A DNA stretch of 52,867 bases, taken from the NCBI GenBank assembly GCA_041736895.1, contig JBGSSS010000046.1, positions 1-52,867 on the forward strand. Reading direction: 5' to 3'. Shown here one piece after another: positions 48,201-52,867 of the stretch. The stretch comes from JANRLT01 sp041736895 (GTDB lineage Bacteria > Planctomycetota > Planctomycetia > Pirellulales > JALHPA01). The notes beneath the pieces were generated by a model. The model had not been told where the DNA came from and made no database searches. It worked only from the letters and a program-made list of their open reading frames with translations. The stretch's first letter is position 1. The number at the start of each line of letters is the position of its first letter. A program made the translations under genes and the position numbers.

Positions 48201-51200
48201 CTACGTCACAAACCCCTCCGGCACGTGCTTCAGCCACACGTCCTCCAACTCCGGCATCAACCCGTAAGACAGCGCCAGCCATTTGATTGGATGGATCGTC
48301 GGTTTGTCGGACGCTTGTTCGAGTTGCATTTTGCAGGCGGTGCACTCCGTCGCGCCGGCTTGCAGCGGCGAGTCGCGGAGCGCGTCGGTCAGGTTGCGGC
48401 CGGCGCGAAGACTGTTGCGGAAGTTGGCTTTGCTCAGGCCATATGTCCCGGCCATCCCGGAACAGCCTTTATCCAAGCGCTGAACTTGCAACCCGCTGAT
48501 TAAGCGCAGCAAGTTCTCGGCCGCGCTTGTTGTTTGAATCGCGCGCGAGTGGCAAGGTTGGTGGTAGCCGACTGACGCATGCACCGGTTTCAGATCGAGC
48601 TGCAGTACTCCTTGCTGATGTAGCCGCCAGAGATATTCCGTCGCTTCGATCGTGTTGTCGGCAATCAGCCGCGCGTCGTCGTCTTCGAGCAAGTGCGGAT
48701 AATCGCGGGTCAGGCACAACACCGTCGAGGGCTCGGCGCTGATGATCTTGCGGCCGGCGCGGACCGCTTCGACGAGCAGCGCGACGTTTTTGGCCGCGAG
48801 TTTCTTCACCGCTTCGAGAGCGCCATGCGAAACAAGCGACATGCCGGCATTGAGCGGCTCCGGCGGGACATAGACGCCGACGCCGTTGTGTTCGAGAACC
48901 TGGACCAGCGCTTTGCCGAGCTCCGGATCGTAGTAGTTGACCGTCGTGTCGGCGAAGTAGAGAACTTGCCGCTCGCCGCGCCGCTGCAAGCGCGTGAATC
49001 CGCGGCGCTGAGCCCAGCTCAGAAACGATTTGTTCGCGAGCCGCGGCAGTTTGCGATTGTGCGCCAGGCCAATCGTGCGTTCCAATAGCCAGCGTACCTG
49101 CCGATTGCCGAGAGCCCAATTCGAAATCCGCGCGAACCGGCTGGCCCAGCGCGAGACGCTGTCCAAATGCGCCATCCACCATTCGCTGACGCGCAGCCCG
49201 TTGGTTGAAACGTAATCGGCCTTGGCTTCGAGCATGAGCTTGGGAATATCGACGTGCGTCGGACATTCGAGCCGGCACTGATGACAATTCACGCACAGGT
49301 CCGCGACCGCCTTCATCTCGGCTTTCGATAGCAGCCCGGCATCGAGATCGCCAGTGATGATTCCACGCATCAGGTTCGCCTTGGCGCGCGGACTCGCTTC
49401 TTCGCCGGGTCCGATGCGGAACGTCGGGCACATGCGCTGATCCGGCAATTGTGTGCGGCATAATCCGCAGCCGTTGCAATTCTTGGTCTCGGCCAACAAT
49501 TCCTGCGGCGACCAGTTTAACTGCAATTCGATCACCGGCAGCGCCGCGGTGGTGAATTGCAGCGAGTCGCTCGCGGGCATCGCGATCGCACTCTCGCTCG
49601 GATTGAACGGCGATTCATTGGCCGTGGCTTCCGCCGGCACAAGCGCCGGCGCGACCATCGTGCCGGGCCGCAGATGCGTGAGCATCGTTTCCGTTTCCTG
49701 CGCCGGCCGGCTCAAAAGCTTGCCCGGGTTGAGGATGCCCTGCGAATCAAAAATTCGTTTGACCTCGCCAAAGACATCGTAGAGTGGCCCGTATTGCTTG
49801 CGCAGAAACGGGGTGCGGCTGAGGCCGTTGCCATGCTCACCGCTGATCGTGCCGCCGAGCGCGAGGACTTCGCGATACAAATCGTCGGCGAGCCCATCCA
49901 TCTTCGCGACTTCACTCGGTTGATTGAGATCGAGAAACGGCCGGATGTGCAACTGCCCATGGCCGGCATGCGCGTAGAGCGAGGCGGTGACTTGATGCCG
50001 CTTGAGCGTGTTTTGCATCCGGTGGAGAAAATCGCCGAGCATGTCGGGCGGAATCGCGACATCTTCGACAAACGGCACCGGCCGTGCGGAGCCACGGCTG
50101 CGCTGCAGCGTCGGCATCACCCGCCGCATCAGCCGCCAATAGAAACGGAGCTCTTCGAGATCGCCCGCGATGCGAGCTTCGAACGCGAGTTGTTTTTTCT
50201 TCCAGATGAGGTCGGTCGCTTGGCGGAGTTGCTCCTGTTGCAGCCGCATGTCTTCGCCGGCGAACTCGATGAGCAGAATCCCTTCGGTCTGCGGCGGGAT
50301 GATCGCCGCGTAACGCGGATCAGCTTCGCAAGCGAGACTCAAATGCCGCCGATCCAACAATTCCAACGCACACGGCTTGTGCTTGAGCAGTTCGGGCACG
50401 GCTTGGACGGCTTGCTCCAAGCTCGCAAACAGCAGGAGCGCCGCGGCCTTGTGCTTGGGAAAAGGTTGAATCGCGATGGTTGCTTCGGTGATCAGCGCCA
50501 GCGTTCCTTCCGAACCGCAAAGGAACTTGGCCAAATCGAGATGCTGTTCCTCGCAGAGCGCCGGCAAGTGATAGCCCGCGCGATTCACCAGCGTGCGCGG
50601 CTGGTGTGCTTCAATCAGTTTGCGATTCCGTTCGCCGAGACTGCTGAGCTGTTCGAGCAACTCCCACTTGCGAAATTGCTCGGGCAAGGCCGACTCATGC
50701 AGCGGTTCCTCGGTCAGCGATTCGCGGCCGACTTCGAGGATCGTCCCGTCGGCCAGGACGACCTCGAGGCTCAGAACATGAGCCCGAGCCGAACCGTACG
50801 CCAGCCAATGGCTGCCGGAGTTGTCGATGGCGATCACGCTCCCCATTGTCGTGACGGCACTCATCGCCGGATCGGGGCCAAAGATTTTCCCGAGCGGCCG
50901 CAGATGCTCGTTGAGCCGCGCGTGAACAACGCCGGGTTGGATGCGCACCGAATCCGCGCGCGTTTCGAGAATCCGCCGCATGTACCGCGAGAAATCGATC
51001 ACCAATCCCGGCCCGAGCGATTCCCCGGCTAGGCCCGTTCCCGCGCCGCGCGGATGAATGGGGATGTTCTGCTGCGCGGCGTATTTCACCACGGCCGCAA
51101 CATCGGCCGTCGTACGGGGGCGAATCACTCCGAGCGGGCGAATTTGGAACAAGCTCGCATCCGTCGCGTACATCGCCAAGAACAGGTCGTCGCACCGCAC

Positions 51201-51257
51201 GTCGCCGTGCAGCAGCCCACGCAAGTCTTCCTGGATTCGTTGACGCTGAGGATCCAA
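48201..51257 (-). CDS. YdiJ/Dld-like FAD and Fe-S dehydrogenase
   Basis: 1018 residues, the same length as E. coli YdiJ (a D-2-hydroxyglutarate dehydrogenase family member). An FAD-binding PCMH domain (IPIHPRGAGTGLAGES, MGSVIAIDNSGSHWLAYG) and FAD oxidase C-terminal domain (YAHAGHGQLHIRPFLD, GEHGNGL) are followed by two 4Fe-4S motifs (CNGCGLC at 594-600, CVNCHQCRLECP at 655-666) and a CCG-type domain (YHQPCHS, GCSGMAGTYG, CTACKM). It probably oxidises a D-2-hydroxy acid and passes electrons to a membrane carrier. The substrate cannot be fixed by sequence. No partner gene is adjacent. Confidence 0.9.
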   Translation of the reverse strand: MDPQRQRIQEDLRGLLHGDVRCDDLFLAMYATDASLFQIRPLGVIRPRTTADVAAVVKYAAQQNIPIHPRGAGTGLAGESLGPGLVIDFSRYMRRILETRADSVRIQPGVVHARLNEHLRPLGKIFGPDPAMSAVTTMGSVIAIDNSGSHWLAYGSARAHVLSLEVVLADGTILEVGRESLTEEPLHESALPEQFRKWELLEQLSSLGERNRKLIEAHQPRTLVNRAGYHLPALCEEQHLDLAKFLCGSEGTLALITEATIAIQPFPKHKAAALLLFASLEQAVQAVPELLKHKPCALELLDRRHLSLACEADPRYAAIIPPQTEGILLIEFAGEDMRLQQEQLRQATDLIWKKKQLAFEARIAGDLEELRFYWRLMRRVMPTLQRSRGSARPVPFVEDVAIPPDMLGDFLHRMQNTLKRHQVTASLYAHAGHGQLHIRPFLDLNQPSEVAKMDGLADDLYREVLALGGTISGEHGNGLSRTPFLRKQYGPLYDVFGEVKRIFDSQGILNPGKLLSRPAQETETMLTHLRPGTMVAPALVPAEATANESPFNPSESAIAMPASDSLQFTTAALPVIELQLNWSPQELLAETKNCNGCGLCRTQLPDQRMCPTFRIGPGEEASPRAKANLMRGIITGDLDAGLLSKAEMKAVADLCVNCHQCRLECPTHVDIPKLMLEAKADYVSTNGLRVSEWWMAHLDSVSRWASRFARISNWALGNRQVRWLLERTIGLAHNRKLPRLANKSFLSWAQRRGFTRLQRRGERQVLYFADTTVNYYDPELGKALVQVLEHNGVGVYVPPEPLNAGMSLVSHGALEAVKKLAAKNVALLVEAVRAGRKIISAEPSTVLCLTRDYPHLLEDDDARLIADNTIEATEYLWRLHQQGVLQLDLKPVHASVGYHQPCHSRAIQTTSAAENLLRLISGLQVQRLDKGCSGMAGTYGLSKANFRNSLRAGRNLTDALRDSPLQAGATECTACKMQLEQASDKPTIHPIKWLALSYGLMPELEDVWLKHVPEGFVT

Positions 51258-51283
51258 ATTGATTGCGCGGGGTTAATGGTAAC

Positions 51284-51313
51284 CTCGTTACCAAGCCCCA
51301 GCTTGATAACGTG
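51284..51313. repeat. Family G palindrome, copy 5
   Basis: Inverted copy, arms CGTTACCAAGC and GCTTGATAACG with one substitution. It lies just upstream of the YdiJ-like gene start. Confidence 0.9.
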
Positions 51314-51340
51314 AACGGGATGGAACTCGATTACTCGCGT

Positions 51341-51369
51341 CAAAGCCCAGGGGTTCATCCCCTGGGATC
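51341..51369. repeat. Family I palindrome, copy after a stop codon
   Basis: CAAAG, arms CCCAGGGG and CCCCTGGG around TTCAT, then ATC. It lies 2 nt after the TGA of the minus-strand gene at 51372, in the same gene-sense orientation as the copies at 15138 and 45059. Confidence 0.92.
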
Positions 51370-51371
51370 CC

Positions 51372-51866
51372 TCAAGGTGCCGGTTTCGGTTGCTGCGCCG
51401 CCGCGGCTTGCGCTTCGGCGAGGCGGATCTTTTGTTGCCGATGCTTCTCGTGCGTCTCCAAATCAAAATGCTCGTGCTCGGCCATGCCCGGCACACCGCG
51501 GTAAATCGCGCCGCAGCGATAACACATCAGGCACTCCGGCATAAACAAGTACAGCACCACATCAATCGCCGCCGTGGCGAACAGAATCGCATACGTCCAA
51601 AGTGGATAGCCGTAGTACCACGGGATCGAACTGGCGATGAAGCCAATCGTCACGATCGTCACCCCGAGGCGCTGCGAGAAATCTTTTCGCACAAAGAGAT
51701 CATGACTGGGGCAAGCGACACAACGCGCGAGCTTGCCGTCCGCAAACGTATCGTCCGGAAGCGTCACGGTTTTCTGGCAATGCGGACAGCGATACGCGCG
51801 ATCGCCCGGCGCGATCGGCAGCTGCGCGAGTTCTTCGCACTGCGGGCAGTAGAAGCTGACGTTCAT
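51372..51866 (-). CDS. Zinc-ribbon membrane protein
   Basis: 164 residues. Two ribbon knuckles (CPQC at 7-10, CPHC at 27-30), a third pair CVAC and a later CLMCYRCG suggest two zinc sites. Two membrane spans follow (TIVTIGFIASSIPWYYGY and LWTYAILFATAAIDVVLYLFM). The C-terminal tail is charged and Ala/Gln-rich. Such ribbon-plus-span proteins are common and uncharacterised in Planctomycetes. It lies about 110 nt after the next membrane gene on the same strand, separated by a 7-bp repeat. Confidence 0.75.
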   Translation of the reverse strand: MNVSFYCPQCEELAQLPIAPGDRAYRCPHCQKTVTLPDDTFADGKLARCVACPSHDLFVRKDFSQRLGVTIVTIGFIASSIPWYYGYPLWTYAILFATAAIDVVLYLFMPECLMCYRCGAIYRGVPGMAEHEHFDLETHEKHRQQKIRLAEAQAAAAQQPKPAP

Positions 51867-51880
51867 CGGCGGAGTACCGC

Positions 51881-51925
51881 GGGATTGGGGATTCGAAGAA
51901 GGGGATTGGGGATTCGGGATTGGGG
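51881..51925 (+). repeat. Tandem 7-bp repeat (GGGATTS family)
   Basis: GGGATTG, GGGATTC, an interruption, then GGGATTG, GGGATTC, GGGATTG. An inverted array lies at 51943-51975. Confidence 0.85.
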
Positions 51926-51942
51926 AGGAGCAGAATTGTCTT

Positions 51943-51975
51943 TCCCCAATCCCTAATCCCGAACCCCCAGCCCCT
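51943..51975 (-). repeat. Tandem 7-bp repeat (GGGATTS family), inverted
   Basis: Plus strand runs of CCCAATC, CCTAATC, CCGAACC, CCCAGCC. Pairs with 51881-51925 over about a 17-nt loop and lies just after the stop of the gene at 51978. Confidence 0.8.
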
Positions 51976-51977
51976 TC

Positions 51978-52760
51978 TTATAAAGGATACATAGTATTCC
52001 GCGAGATGAGCAGTCCCGCGACTTCGCCGAGGAACGTAAAGATGACGCCGACGTACAAAATCCCGGTCGCACTTTGCGTGTTCGGAATCTTGAGCGTTTC
52101 CCAACTCATGATCAGCACGACCAGCGTGCCAACGATTCCCGCCCCGCTATGCAAGGACCAGAACGGCCAGCCCTCTGGTTTGTGGCTGACAAGTTGCCAT
52201 TCCAAAACGAACCCGCAAGTCCAGCCAATGCCGCGCAAGATCGTGCCCGCGATTGCCCAGCGATGGAGCGTCTTCAGCGGCTCGAGTTTCATGCCCGGCG
52301 CGTTCAAGTACCAATGTCCCAACAACATCGCGGCAAAGACAAAGCCGAGCAGCCACGCCGAGAGAAAAGGTTCCGCGTGCCAAAGAAACTCCTGGAAACC
52401 TGCGATGTGAATTGACGGTTTTCGATTGGCCAGACTTCCAGCAGCGGCGAACATCGCGCCGGCCAGCGAGCACATTGAAACCGCGGCGCAGAGCAGCCGC
52501 CCCAGCAGCGCCTGCTCGTAGAGCCAACACACGGCGCCGAAATAACTCAGCGCGGCCGCTGCTGTTGCCGGCCAAACAGCGTACCGCTCGGGATAGCTCC
52601 AGGCGACCATCGCCGCCAGGACATTCAGCCCTAGCGTCACATAGAGATGATTGCGAAAGAAGCCGCTTGTGACCAAGCGCGGGCTGAGCAATGCCATCGC
52701 CGCGGCCAAGCCGCCGGAGAGCCGGTAAAGAAATTCAATGAGGAGTCCAAGCAAATCCAA
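51978..52760 (-). CDS. Multi-span membrane protein of unknown function
   Basis: 260 residues with about seven hydrophobic segments (FLYRLSGGLAAAMALL, LYVTLGLNVLAAMVAW, ATAAAALSYFGAVCWLY, LLCAAVSMCSLAGAMFAAAG, FLSAWLLGFVFAAMLLGHWYL, GIVGTLVVLIMSW, GILYVGVIFTFLGEVAGLLI). The conserved-looking motifs HAEPFLSAWLLG and GHWYLN recall heme- or quinone-associated membrane proteins, but no family could be named. The zinc-ribbon gene follows on the same strand. Confidence 0.75.
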   Translation of the reverse strand: MDLLGLLIEFLYRLSGGLAAAMALLSPRLVTSGFFRNHLYVTLGLNVLAAMVAWSYPERYAVWPATAAAALSYFGAVCWLYEQALLGRLLCAAVSMCSLAGAMFAAAGSLANRKPSIHIAGFQEFLWHAEPFLSAWLLGFVFAAMLLGHWYLNAPGMKLEPLKTLHRWAIAGTILRGIGWTCGFVLEWQLVSHKPEGWPFWSLHSGAGIVGTLVVLIMSWETLKIPNTQSATGILYVGVIFTFLGEVAGLLISRNTMYPL

Positions 52761-52867
52761 CGCTTACCGCCAAATTAGGAATGGAGATGGGACACTGATT
52801 TGACTGATGTTACTGATTCGAATTGAGATATGTTTATCACCGTTTAGCGGCGACTCGCAGAGGAGCG

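Noticed and set aside
49557..51032. Plus-strand frame of 491 codons opposite the YdiJ-like gene
   Set aside because: Arg/Glu-rich shadow; the FAD and Fe-S motifs are on the minus strand.

Overview
The window reads as chromosomal DNA of a Planctomycete, most likely of the Pirellulales type. The call rests on gene content: an EF-G resembling the spirochaete/planctomycete/mitochondrial class, a DUF1800-DUF1501 pair, DUF1559 and DUF1570 proteins, a secreted subtilase-like protein with dockerin-like loops and a PEP-CTERM sorting tail, an HGD-type Ser/Thr kinase, the hydrocarbon genes oleC and oleD, and a homologue of formaldehyde-activating enzyme. Genes are short transcription units on both strands. 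No rRNA, tRNA, CRISPR array or complete insertion sequence was seen.

Layout. 0-10 kb: fusA with a strong terminator, then mostly minus-strand small genes (zinc ribbon, VOC protein, secreted HEAT-like protein, PPP phosphatase, unknowns) and a DUF1570 metallopeptidase-like protein. 10-16 kb: ABC exporter pair, a STAS/RsbW partner-switching pair, a GYF-domain protein, pepT. 16-25 kb: DUF1501, DUF1800 and a membrane protein; a gene-poor stretch holding a candidate structured RNA (20106-20301); the large PEP-CTERM protein; a Ser/Thr kinase. 25-32 kb: oleC and oleD separated by a dense island of hairpin repeats, then a primary-type sigma factor and a LURP-one-like protein. 32-41 kb: DUF309, TPR, lipoate ligase, a HEAT protein plus a large von Willebrand A protein, an AT-rich two-gene islet, and the Fae homologue. 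41-53 kb: DUF1559 fusion, ECF sigma factor with a probable membrane partner, a large secreted protein, a broken ORF6N gene, a YdiJ-like FAD/Fe-S dehydrogenase, and two membrane proteins.

The most striking feature is not a gene. About thirty short palindromes of 23-31 bp recur in at least ten families. Several begin with GTAG next to a hairpin, the hallmark of REP elements mobilised by RAYT transposases. Within and between families the stems differ by paired, compensatory changes while loops and flanks stay constant. They sit at gene ends: in five genes the TAG stop codon is part of the element, in another a TAA stop lies in the hairpin loop, and several more lie 0-9 nt past a stop codon. One copy lies in frame inside a secreted protein, and one lies in the 5' end of oleC. 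A second repeat class consists of three families of tandem 7-bp repeats, often in inverted pairs next to start or stop codons. No RAYT gene is in the window, so any mobilisation must act in trans.
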